Below are positions 54,263 to 64,000 of a DNA stretch of 64,000 nucleotides, piece by piece; position 1 is the stretch's first letter; every line of letters starts with the position of its first letter. Made by a program: the position numbers and the translations under genes. The notes beneath the pieces are model-generated. The model made no database searches. It was not told where the DNA came from and saw nothing but the letters and a program-made list of their open reading frames with translations. The stretch is from contig JAUJYZ010000032.1 of the NCBI GenBank assembly GCA_033675265.1, positions 229,501 through 293,500 of the forward strand, given 5' to 3'. Source of the DNA: Actinostola sp. cb2023. Its lineage: Eukaryota; Cnidaria; Anthozoa; Actiniaria; Actinostolidae.

Positions 54263-54620
54263 GTATGGTGATAATCCTTCTAACAAAGTGTATATTAAGA
54301 CATTAAAATTGGTTGTCTCTGGCTTATCTATTAGAATCGTTGAGACAGAAAAGAACTACCACCAAAGACTATTTCTGGAATCCTGGCATTCCATAAAAGA
54401 CCCAAAGTCAAAGAATGACTATGTCAGGATTCCAGAAATATATAGAACTCTTGTAGATCGATCTAGCACCAGCGCACGCTAGTAGGTTTAAAAAATAGCA
54501 TAGCATACGCATTACAACAAGATCGTTACACTGAAGAAGATCCAAGGAAGGATCAAAACGTTTGTAGTTTTAATAACAAATAGATAAGCCAGAGACAACC
54601 AATTTTAATGTCATATAATG
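54263..54620 (+). mobile_element. Penelope-like element tail remnant
   Basis: A frame ends RIVETEKNYHQRLFLESWHS, IKDPKSKNDYVRIPEIYRTL before a stop at 54480. This resembles the extreme C-terminus of GIY-YIG-containing Penelope-like elements. Inverse repeats CATTAAAATTGGTTGTCTCT (about 54301) and AGAGACAACCAATTTTAATG (about 54592) bracket the remnant. Confidence 0.6.
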
Positions 54621-54639
54621 CATCCTGGCTGCAATTACA

Positions 54640-55370
54640 AGATTTTTAAAGTGTATATTATAATCAGAAATATTTAACACCATGAACCACCATTAAAGTA
54701 GCTACATTGTATTCACGTTTTTTGTATGAATCTAAACTTTTTGAAAAATTTCATCTACAGTACGAATCCTTTAGACCTTTATACACTACAATGTAACTCT
54801 TACACGTCAAACTACAATAATCATTGTAAGGTTAGCTTACACTAGCAACAGAGGTGTTAGAAGTGATCTCTTTCTAAGTGTTCTCTGATTAAAACGAATT
54901 AAAGGAGAATTTAGATTTTGATCACAAGTCACAATCCCATACTTTATTCATAGCATTAGTCTGCAAATAACAGCCTGTTATCAGACATTTTCCTGTAGAT
55001 TTTCAAAACAATATCATGTTTTGGAAGGACTGATTGTATGTCAGGTCAAACCTTATCCCAGATGCGAGTAAGATAATTGAAGGGTCCTTGCAAGAACAGT
55101 GTATATGATGTAGTGAGTTGCAATCAAAACCCAAATTCTCCTTTGAAATTCAAAGAATTGAAGGAGAATTTAGATTTTGATCTGATATCACCTACGCTGT
55201 TCTGACATGGACTCCTCCAACTATGTACTATTGTACTAGTAGGCTTGCACTATGTCGTAATACTGTGCTTTTGCTTTAATAGATATTTCTAATCTCTGTG
55301 CTAGTGTGAACAAGCCCTGATTGTTGATTCAGAACTAACTGGTTAGACTTCTAGTATATACTCTTAGAGT
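54640..55370. other. No recognisable gene
   Basis: The motif AAGGAGAATTTAGATTTTGA occurs twice (54900 and 55160), and AAACCTAAATTCTC near 57870 is a related inverse. Otherwise unassigned. Confidence 0.4.
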
Positions 55371-55375
55371 CATCA

Positions 55376-55966
55376 TTGTGATGATGACACATTGTGATGA
55401 TGACACATCATTGTGATGATGATGACACATCATTGTGATGATGATGACACATCATTGTGATGATGATGACACATTGTGATGATAATGACACATCATTGTG
55501 ATGATGATGACACATCATTGTGATGATGATGACACATCATTGTGATGATGACACATCATTGTGATGATGATGACACATTGTGATGATGATGACACATCAT
55601 TGTGATGATGATGACACATCATTGTGATGATGATGACACATCATTGTGATGATGACACATCATTGTGATGATGACACATTGTGATGATGATGACACATCA
55701 TTGTGATGATGATGACACATCATTGTGATGATGATGACACATCATTGTGATGATGACACATCATTGTGATGATGACACATCATTGTGATGACACATCATT
55801 GTGATGATGATGACACATCATTGTGATGATGATACATCATTGTGATGATGATGACATCATTGTGATGATGATGACATCATTGTGATGATGATACATTGTG
55901 ATGATGATGACACATCATTGTGATGATGATGACACATTGTGATGATGATGACACATCATTGTGATG
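55376..55966. repeat. 22-bp CATCATTGTGATGATGATGA minisatellite
   Basis: More than 25 copies of ACATCATTGTGATGATGATG, with units shortened by 3-7 bp. CATCA and TGATG arms make each unit a small palindrome. Confidence 0.95.
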
Positions 55967-56779
55967 TCAAACTAACATGGTTATTAGCAGTCTAGGACTC
56001 TAGGACAGTCCATCATCTGTGCCTAACTAAAGTGATTGCGATTGTAGTGTTAATGTCACTACAATTTTGAAATAGGAGGTTCTTCAACACTACATGGGAA
56101 TTCTTTGGTAAGGTTTGCACATGCAGACAAAAACAAACACTGTGTTCACACTTCATAGAAATGATGTTTGAAGTAAACATTTGTTATTGCTTGATAAGTA
56201 CATGTATCAATGTCATATGCAGCTTAGTAGTAAATGGCAGTGTTTGCCTATCATTGGAAGGCAGATAATGAGATTCATGGACTTTTACCAGCTGATTGAA
56301 ACCAAGCAATAGAATACTCTCTGGTTGATAGCACATGAGGACAGTGTTTGCCTATCATTTGATAGGCTCGATTTCCAGCCATTTTAGGGGCCCGGTTACA
56401 AAATCCTCCCCCAAGCTATAAACTTAGGTCTGTCACTATTTATATAGCGAAACAACTTTATGTTGAACATATTTTTATCAAGCGTGAACACAGAACAATT
56501 ACATTATAATTATTACTATTACATTAGCAGTTACTTGAACAATCTCTCAGCAAATCTGATTATCAACCAAGAACCTTATTTGTTTTAGTTGAAATCAATG
56601 AAAACATGATCTACATGAATCATAAACCCCAGCTTTCAATGACTTACTTTACTTTGTCGTTACATGTCAATGTAGTTATGCCCCAGTAAGAGAGATTTGA
56701 TTTAACTAGACATACACCTACATGAAATCACCATAGTGGTGATGTAGTCAGCTCCCCTGAAATGGATGTGCCCATGCTA

Positions 56780-57725
56780 AGACAGACACCTCTTTAAGAC
56801 AGACACCTCTCTAAGACAGACACCTCTTTAAGACAGATACCTCTCTAAGACAGACACCTCTTTAAGACAGACACCTCTCTAAGACAGACACCTCTTTAAG
56901 ACAGACACCTCTCTAAGACAGACACCTCTTTAAGACAGATACCTCTCTAAGACAGACACCTCTCTAAGACAGACACCTCTCTAAGATAGACACCTCTCTA
57001 AGATAGACACCTCTCTAAGACAGACACCTCTCTAAGACAGACACCTCTCTAAGACAGACACCTCTCTAAGACAGACCTCTCTAAGACAGACCTCTCTAAG
57101 ATAGACACCTCTCTAAGACAGACACCTCTCTGAGACACCTCTCTAAGACAGACACCTATCTAAGACAGACACCTCTCTAAGACAGACCTCTCTAAGATAG
57201 ACACCTCTCTAAGACAGACACCTCTCTAAGACAGACCTCTCTAAGATAGACACCTCTCTAAGACAGACACCTCTCTAAGACAGACCTCTCTAAGATAGAC
57301 ACCTCTCTAAGACAGACACCTCTCTGAGAGACACCTCTCTAAGACAGACACCTATCTAAGACAGACACCTCTCTAAGACAGACACCTCTCTAAGACAGAC
57401 CTCTCTAAGATACATTTAGACACCTCTCTAAGACAGACACCTCTCTAAGACAGACACCTCTCTAAGACAGACCTCTCTAAGACAGACACCTCTCTAAGAC
57501 AGACACCCCTCTAAGACAGACACCTCTCTGAGAGACACCTCTCTAAGACAGACACCTCTATAAGACAGACACCTCTCTAAGAAAGACACCTCTAAGATAG
57601 ACACCTCTCTAAGACAGACACCTCTCTAAGACAGACACCTCTCTAAGAAAGACACCTCTCTAAGACAGACACCTCTCTAAGAAAGACACCTCTCTAAGAC
57701 AGACATCTCTCTAAGACAGACACCT
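56780..57725. repeat. 17-bp CTCTCTAAGACAGACAC minisatellite
   Basis: About 55 copies with CTTTAAG, GATAG and GAAAG variants arranged in higher-order blocks. Confidence 0.97.
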
Positions 57726-58181
57726 ATGACTGGTCCCTACTCTGTTTTATTATGAAATTCAAGCCAGACAGTATTAAAGAGTGGTTCTAAGAATTTCCAT
57801 TGTAGGGAGAGTTGACTGCATAATCAACTAATTGAAAGGGGTCCTTGCAATAACAGTGTTAATAAATAATCTCTGATGAAAACCTAAATTCTCTTAAGGG
57901 TTAAAACAGGTCACTTACAGTGTGCATTGTTCTTGCAAGGATCCTTTCATGTGTGAACCAGGCCTTAGCGAAGGTTGCATGTAAGAAATACTATGGGTTC
58001 ATTCATATGTTAATTGTGTTCGAACGACACGCTGGTTTCTACTCCTGTTTCATGTTACATACATTGCTGTCAGCTCTCTCACTGGGTGAGCCAGCGGCGG
58101 CCAGTCTGTAGCAGAAATATCATTAAATAGAATACCTCCTAGTCTTGGTAAAATATTGACACCTCTTGGGATTTGTCTGCA

Positions 58182-58241
58182 TTATAATGAAAACAATGAT
58201 TTGGTAGTTGATCCTGATTTACTCATGGTGTCGTTGTGGGC
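58182..58241 (-). CDS. eIF4E last exon
   Basis: The exon encodes AHNDTMSKSGSTTKSLFSL and a stop, equal to the (Q/A)H.dt.sKSGSTTk.lf.. end of eIF4E. The intron ends TATCCTCAG. The Lys of SKSGS is a phosphate-contacting residue in the family. Confidence 0.93.
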   Translation of the reverse strand, partial: AHNDTMSKSGSTTKSLFSL

Positions 58242-58407
58242 CTGAGGATATAAACATAAACAAGAAAATTGTAAATCATACGGTGGATAAGGAACCGTCA
58301 CACCAGTTATCGTCTTCACGTGCATAAACTTTCTCAGCCAAACATTATAGTAATTAAAACATGATTTTATACATCTGTGCATATTATTAAGTATAAATAT
58401 ATAGAGG

Positions 58408-58545
58408 TTATTAGTCGGTTAAGCATCTAATACGGCTGTGTATTTTTACGAGTCATTTGTTGGTATTTTGGCGAGCCTTTAGGCAAGCCAAAATACATGA
58501 CGAGTAAAAATTCACAGCCGTATTAGATGCTTAGACGACTAATAA
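58408..58545. mobile_element. Foldback MITE
   Basis: TTATTAGTCG, AAGCATCTAATACGGCTGTG and ATTTTTACGAGTCA pair with their inverses at 58500-58545. The TACGGCTG...TTTTTAC(G/T)AGTC core is shared with 45822-45947. It lies in the last eIF4E intron. Confidence 0.8.
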
Positions 58546-59177
58546 GTTGTTTATTATATTTTTTGTCAAAGAAACTAGCTATTTTGGGGAAAGAAAAACA
58601 ACAAATTACAGTGAAATTTCTGTACGAGCGCGCGCTAGCCAAAACTGTCAATTTCTCGCACGCTGATTGGTTAATTTTCATCACACGATTCTGCATGAAT
58701 GATTGGAAAGCCAGTTCGAAGTAACTACCCAAAATATGGTCCCATATTTCGCACGTTCTTGTGCATATTTCGTGCGTTCTTTGACAAAAAATAAAATAAA
58801 CACTAGTTATTTTCACTACTAAAAACTCCACGAAATGCGAGCGTGCATTATTGTGAAAAGCCCAATTCCCTTGGCAATTCCCTGCTTAGATTACACATCA
58901 TTGCCACATTCATTTAGTTTGGTATGTAAGGCTTCTCACACTACAGTGCAGGGCTAAGGATGCAAGGTCGTTTTATCGAACCACCCTCTTCCTCTTCAGC
59001 GACTCTCTCTACCCTGCGTTACCCTGCATGCTCCTTTGCACCCCACACATAGCCTCGATCAGAACTCGTTTCTCCCCACTGAGTCTATGAGCGGACACAT
59101 TTAGGAGTGAAAATGGTTTATTATTAGTTGGTTGTCAATCATACATTGTAATTATATCTATTTATTAGAGACAGTAC

Positions 59178-59232
59178 CTGATATCCTATGTGTATTCTTG
59201 GGGGAAGCCCTACTCTTTCCTTGAAGATTTGT
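59178..59232 (-). CDS. eIF4E exon: IFKERVGLPP segment
   Basis: A 55-bp exon (phase 2 in, 0 out) encodes QIFKERVGLPPRIHIGYQ, matching the conserved yKErlglp..i.IGYQ of eIF4E. Acceptor TATTTGTAG, donor CAG|GTACTG. Confidence 0.93.
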
Positions 59233-59672
59233 CTACAAATAATATTATCGAATTCATGAATAATTAATGAGAAAAATACAATAGAAATCACTACCGTGGA
59301 GGACATCTGTAAATCGGATACAGAATCGGCCTCATTTGCATTCAACTTTAACTTGGATTTTCTCGGCCAAACTGCTTCCTATCATCCAAATTATAGTAAA
59401 ACATCCACTTATACATCGTTGGATTCGATAAGTCAGATACAATATTTGTGTCCGAACTGTATGGTATTTACAATGGCGAGCCGAACCATACAGTTTGGCC
59501 GCTCATATTGTATATAGTACGTAATTATTATTATTATTTCTTTCTTAAGAATCTGAATGCTTTGAATAAAATCAATAAATATAAAAATGATGAAGATTCT
59601 CATTCTAAAGATACTACCAGTACATGTACATATCACTATAGTAATCTTGCTTCATTATCTTAATGCAAACAT

Positions 59673-59963
59673 ATACACCTATTCCAAATATCGTTGTCCG
59701 CACCGAACGCAACAAGCTGACGACCGCAAAGGACTTTGGGAATCTCCTAATTAAGTAATTTATTTATCCGTGGTAGTTGAGAAGTTATCCCTACGAGCGT
59801 TGAATAGCAATCATTTGGAACTATTCGGCCATTTGAAAATACATGTTGTCAAAATGTCTACGGATGAATAAATGAATAAGGAGAAAGTCCCAATGTCTTT
59901 TGCGGTCGTCAGCTTCTTGCTTGTTGCTTTCGGCGGGGACAACGATTTTTGGAATAGGTGTAT
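59673..59963. mobile_element. MITE with ATACACC termini
   Basis: Termini ATACACCTATTCCAAATATC with GTTGTCC, and inverse, bound a 291-bp element. AAGCTGACGACCGCAAA also pairs. Related at the ends to 21-193, 8053-8213 and 27236-27630. Confidence 0.8.
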
Positions 59964-60291
59964 ATGTACAACAAAAAAGTTTACTGCATACATGTGAGTT
60001 ATTATTATTGTTATTACAGTATGTACGCTTATAATGTCAGGCTAAAAATAGTGGCCGGTCAACGGACAATGTCCAGCCAAAATTGTCGCTTGTCTGGGCC
60101 AAACATTCACTGGCCAGTGATTTTGACCAGTCAATAAATACGTTTGACTGTTCATACTAACAACTGTTATTTTAAGTCCTGAATGTAGAGAACATGATTT
60201 TATACATCTGTGGATATGATAAGTGTCGATTCAATATTTGCGTCCATGTTGTATAAGATCTATCCAGGGGCGTACATAGCCCAAAATTCCA

Positions 60292-60313
60292 GGGGGGGGG
60301 GGGGGGGGGGGGG
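60292..60313. repeat. Poly-G tract
   Basis: Run of 22 G in an eIF4E intron, next to AGGGGGGGCAACTGCCCCCC-like palindromic sequence near 60397-60422. Confidence 0.9.
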
Positions 60314-60501
60314 AAGGGGCAGTATGTATATAAGAGCAAAATAATAATAAAAATAGTACAGTTCTCAGTACTTTTTGGTATATTTTTCGCCTGCCTAGGG
60401 GGGCAACTGCCCCCCCCTGCCCCTGTGCTGAGTACGGCCCTGCTATCTTATAAAATACAACACGGCCACGAATATTGTATCTATTACACATGGTGACATA
60501 C

Positions 60502-60641
60502 CCTATTTTCGTTGCACCTTCTTGATCTTTAGCGTTATCAGTCCATATTGCAAGTTTATCACCTTTGTTACGGATTTGTATCACTGCACCATTAACATTA
60601 TCTGAATACTCTTTAAATGCCTCACCAATGAGTAGTAGGAG
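60502..60641 (-). CDS. eIF4E exon: central cap-binding segment
   Basis: The exon (phase 0 in, 2 out) encodes LLLLIGEAFKEYSDNVNGAV, IQIRNKGDKLAIWTDNAKDQ and EGATKIG. IGE.f..ysd.v.GAV...R.KGDk.aiWT is the diagnostic eIF4E core. The Trp of IWT and the Arg/Lys pair contact the cap in the family. Confidence 0.95.
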
Positions 60642-60794
60642 CTGGGAATTAAAATCAAATACCTTGTTTGTGTCTGACAGTGACCATGCACATAGGAATA
60701 ACAAGTGTTTTCACATCATCTTGGGTGGTAGAAATAATGAAACATTTCATTTCCATGAGAAGAAAATTTTTATTGGTGTTGATAGTAATGATTA

Positions 60795-61230
60795 GAAGAC
60801 TATGACAACAACAGTCAAGATAATGGTCATGGTGGTAGTGGTGATTATGATGACAACAACAATGATGGTGGTGATGATGATGACAATAGTGATGTTACCA
60901 ATTCAATGATATTTTTGTACGTACATGTAGGATGGTGGTGTTGATGGTGATTATTAGAAGATTATGACAACAACAGTCACGATAACGGTCATGGTGGTAG
61001 TGGTGATTATGATGACAACAACAATGATGGTGGTGATGATGATGACAATAGTGATGTTACCAATTCAATGATATTTTTGTACGTACATGTAGGATGGTGG
61101 TGTTGATGGTGATTATTAGAAGATTATGACAACAACAGTCACGATAACGGTCATGGTGGTAGTGGTGATTATGATAGTGATGTTAACAATTCAATGATAT
61201 TTTTGTACGTAGGATAGTAGCATTGATAAT
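60795..61230. repeat. 161-bp tandem repeat
   Basis: About 2.5 copies of GATTATGATGACAACAACAA, TGGTGGTGATGATGATGACA and TTCAATGATATTTTTGTACG, rich in GAT triplets. Confidence 0.9.
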
Positions 61231-61275
61231 GGTCATGATGATGATGACAATAACAGTACTAATAATAATACTTAC

Positions 61276-61389
61276 AGTTTCTAGCCAGAATCTATCCAGA
61301 TCATTTTGCCTTTGATGTTTCCCTGTGTTTAATAACCATCTGCCACCATTCTTGTTTCTAGTATCCTCCCACATTGGCTCAATACCATC
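61276..61389 (-). CDS. eIF4E exon: MWED cap-binding Trp
   Basis: A 114-bp phase-0 exon encodes DGIEPMWEDTRNKNGGRWLL, NTGKHQRQNDLDRFWLET. P-M-W-E-D is the second cap-stacking Trp and its adjacent Glu; NKNGGRWL and RFWLET are invariant family features. Confidence 0.96.
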
Positions 61390-61629
61390 CTATATATATT
61401 CAAGTGTTTATTATTTAGTACATGCAGTTTGCTTTTAGTATTTTATTTGATTACCTTTATACAGTACATAATTTGTTTATAATATCTATATGCGCATTTC
61501 ATTATATTGATATAGAATTTGCGCTAATAATATTTAATATAATATTAAACATTATTTACTACATAATATAAAAACAGATGGTAATAAATACAAATATACT
61601 GTAGCTGTGTCTGTATTACATACAACTGA

Positions 61630-61822
61630 CAGGGACTAGCGGTTAAACTAGTAGAGACTGATAGGGACTAGTGGTTAAACTAGTAGAGACTGACAGGGAC
61701 TAGTGGTTAAACTAGTAGAGACTGATAGGGACTAGTGGTTAAACTAGTAGAGACTGATAGGGACTAGCGGTTAAACTAGTAGAGACTGATAGGGACTAGT
61801 GGTTAAACTAGTAGAGACTGTG
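61630..61822. repeat. 32-bp tandem repeat
   Basis: Six copies of GACTGATAGGGACTAGTGGT followed by TAAACTAGTAGA, containing the ACTAGT palindrome. Confidence 0.95.
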
Positions 61823-62444
61823 TCGATGTAATAACAATCAACAAGTGTGTAGAATAAAACTTTAATGCCGTTTAAAAAGGCATCTAAATTTACTGACATG
61901 TCGGACGTTAGTCTGTCATCAGTGGAAAAGAACTCGTTTACTCTCTTATGCTCTTTCACTCTGACCAAGGACTGAAGTCCAAAACGTCAGAAAATTTAAT
62001 TGCCTTTTTTTACAGTGTTCTAAACCTCATTAATAATTCATGTGCAATTGATCCAACCAGGTTGGTTGAATCGGTCACATGCATGGTCTGTATACCCCGA
62101 TACAGACACTGATGAATAAAACATCAGTGTCTGTATCAGTGATACAGATGATACAGTTCTATATCAGTGATATAGAACTGACACAGGTCATGCAAAGGTA
62201 TCATTTACTCGTATCATTGACCTTTGCATAGCACCGACAGCAAGTTGTGATTATCCTTACGGCTTCCTACTTACAAATACACTCTCCAATGTGGGATTAC
62301 TTGAGCTGTATCCTGCGCATGACAGTGATGTCAAAAGTACCTTTACAAGAAAGTTCTGTAATTTTCTTGTGTTATTTGCTTAGATTTCGTGTAATACTGT
62401 TTTAAATCAAGGTAAATTGGGATGGAGGTTTAGAAGCCATTTAC

Positions 62445-62525
62445 AGCATTCGCGTCCGTGTTGTATCGGAGATATAGATCCTCGCCTATGGCTCGGATCT
62501 ATATCTACCGATACAACACGGCTGC
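62445..62525. mobile_element. Short foldback element
   Basis: CGTGTTGTATCGG and AGATATAGATCC pair with GGATCTATATCT and CCGATACAACACG around a GCCTATGGC-type loop. Confidence 0.7.
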
Positions 62526-62601
62526 TCATGCAGTAAATATCACTTACAGCTTTTCTACACACCTGTATTACATACTTGTATGTTTTCAGTAACTGGCTCA
62601 C

Positions 62602-62665
62602 CTTGAAAAGTGAATAGTCACATCCTGATGATAACTTACTCGCTAATTGTATGTGATTATAGACC
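62602..62665 (-). CDS. eIF4E exon: VYNHIQ segment (first seen)
   Basis: A 64-bp exon (phase 2 in, 0 out) encodes VYNHIQLASKLSSGCDYSLF and K. It follows the dorsal W in the F-W-(G/A)-x-Y-N-H-I-Q motif, the Trp being in the unseen upstream exon. Acceptor CTTTTGTAG, donor AAG|GTGAGC. Confidence 0.95.
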
Positions 62666-62710
62666 CTACAAAAGAAAGTATTGATATACATAGAACATTT
62701 CAATGTCTTA

Positions 62711-63243
62711 AGGTGGCCGCACTCTAGGGGCCATGAAGCAGACATGCAGCAGCGACAGAATCACGTTCTGTACACACGAGAGAATGTGTAGCGGGGATAT
62801 GTAGCAGCAACATAATTACAACATGTACACACCCATGAATATGTTGCGGGGACGTGTACCAGGGACATGTAGCAGGGACATGTCCCTCCATCTGAACTAT
62901 TGTGTTCAAAGCCATGAAGCAAGAATTTGGCAGATATTTTGTGCCTGCATCATGACCCACAAAGTTCAACCTGTTAAACTTCATGGGACATGTTGCAGGG
63001 ACGAAATATCTGCCAAACTCGTTCTTCATGGCTTTGAACACAATAGTTCACACAGAGGGACATTTAGCTGCTACATGTACATGTCCCTGGTACACGTCCC
63101 CGCAACATATGTAATTATGTTGAGCTGCTACATATCTCCGCTACATATCCCGCTATACATTCCCTCGTGTGTACAGAACGTGATTTTGTCGCTGCTGCAT
63201 GTTTCTGGGACATGTCCCTGCTTCATGGCCTCTAGTGTGCGGT
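62711..63243. mobile_element. Long palindromic element (533 bp)
   Basis: Ends CCGCACTCTAGGGGCCATGA and TCATGGCCTCTAGTGTGCGG pair. Further inside, CAGAATCACGTTCTGTACAC, GGGGACGTGTACCAGGGACA and AACTATTGTGTTCAAAGCCA all have inverse partners. ACATGTCCC-type motifs recur many times. No coding capacity is visible. Confidence 0.85.
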
Positions 63244-64000
63244 CGATCATTTTCAGTTATCATATTGTATAGCACTTTTTAGAACAGTGATGTATTCACT
63301 ACTTAAATTCACATCACCCATAATACACTAACTTTGTTTGCCCCCAATTTTTGCATAAACTATTGTTTTCAATGTCTCTTGGGAAGATGGGAGTTTGAGA
63401 GAAGTCTCCAGCTTTGCGTAAAACCTCCGGCTTGGTTTTACACTGTCATCAGTTCTCCCATTTAACTTCTCCCCTCGTGTTTGCATCAGGCTATGCAAAC
63501 ACGGAAATGCATCAGGCTGCAAACACGGAAAACGTTTTGTATTTCTTAAAGTTCTTCATAGGTCATTGATCAAGCTAGTTTGAGATCGTTTTTTTTTTAA
63601 CCCATTCGCTCCTGAGCTATTTTGAGTTTTTTAGCGATTTTCTGGACCTAATCACGTCGTAGGAAATTTCGATTCCGTATAAGGGGTTTCCATGGAAATC
63701 TTGACAGTTCTGAATGCCTGTGGGCTCGCTTCTTCACGTGCTCTGCCTTTCTTCTTGGGAGTTCGTAGGGGCTAGTAGTAATCACTACTCGAAAAGGCCA
63801 ATTTTGCATTTTTAGAGTGTTTATAGCCATTATTCACCACAGAAGCCCCCAGGACAGCATCATTAAGCTTGACTGGTGTGGTAGAGACCGTTCTCCTGGA
63901 AGAACTCAGGAGTTTAGATACGAATTCACGATCACATTTCGACGTTGCCGTTTGGAAATTCAAAATGGCGGTCTCAATTGTGAAATCGTCTCTCTGGTCT
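63244..64000. other. No recognisable gene
   Basis: This part may belong to an eIF4E intron, but I find no minus-strand exon with the N-terminal cap-binding Trp. A repeated GCATCAGGC(T)ATGCAAACACGG occurs near 63485 and 63510. Confidence 0.4.

Larger units (their letters stand above)
58182..62665 (-). other. eIF4E gene, partial model (3' five exons)
   Basis: Five minus-strand exons with consistent phases and GT-AG introns encode the C-terminal two thirds of a eukaryotic translation initiation factor 4E. eIF4E binds the mRNA 5' cap and recruits eIF4G. Cap-binding residues seen are the W-E of MWED and the W of LAIWT, with the R/K set in IRNKGDK and the K of SKSGS. The upstream exons with the first cap-binding Trp (N-terminal KxxW region) lie beyond 64000. 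The protein looks like a canonical class I member. Confidence 0.93.

Noticed and set aside
54350..54480. Host gene exon ending at 54482
   Set aside because: The residues match the C-terminal tail of Penelope-like elements, and inverse repeats bracket it, so it was called a transposon remnant.

Overview
This is a window of nuclear DNA from an animal with introns, AT-rich and crowded with repeats. No bacterial, organellar or viral gene set is present. The mix of an F5/8C-type adhesion GPCR, Penelope-like elements with GIY-YIG domains, a CR1/L2-like LINE tail and many palindromic MITEs suggests a marine invertebrate. A cnidarian, probably an anthozoan, is my best inference; the sequence does not prove it.

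Two host genes can be modelled exon by exon. The first is a very large plus-strand gene running from at least 17065 to 50163, with 29 proposed coding exons (about 1,200 codons, 5' end not found). It encodes an adhesion-type (class B2) seven-transmembrane receptor. The modelled order is F5/8 type C (discoidin) domain, PLAT domain with a Ser-rich insert, START-like lipid-binding domain, Ser/Thr-rich linker, GAIN domain, GPS cleavage site, 7TM and a short tail. Splice phases agree at all junctions from the Ser/Thr linker to the stop codon. In the 5' half there are two local frame problems, one inside the F5/8C exon and one at a START exon acceptor. The second gene, on the minus strand, is the 3' part of an eIF4E cap-binding protein gene (five exons, 62665 down to 58182). 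Its 5' exons lie beyond the right edge.

Layout: 1-3400 holds a MITE, tRNA-like SINE relics and small coding relics. 3446-5210 is a 49-bp minisatellite split by a LINE 3' end, and 5211-5761 is a Penelope-like element tail with a well-formed hammerhead ribozyme. 5800-12850 holds MITEs and minisatellites. 12859-14340 is a broken Penelope-like element. 14500-16990 holds degenerate duplications, one resembling the F5/8C exon. 17065-50163 is the receptor gene, whose introns contain most of the minisatellites. 50164-58181 is repeat-rich intergenic DNA. 58182-62665 is eIF4E, and 62711-64000 holds a long foldback element and otherwise unassigned DNA.

The most unusual pattern is in the receptor introns. 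At least three minisatellites, and probably a fourth, have repeat units that contain the 3' end of the preceding exon together with its 5' splice site, so the donor site has been copied many times. Nested and adjacent MITEs with readable target-site duplications, and arrays carrying many CRE-like TGACGTCA palindromes, are also notable.
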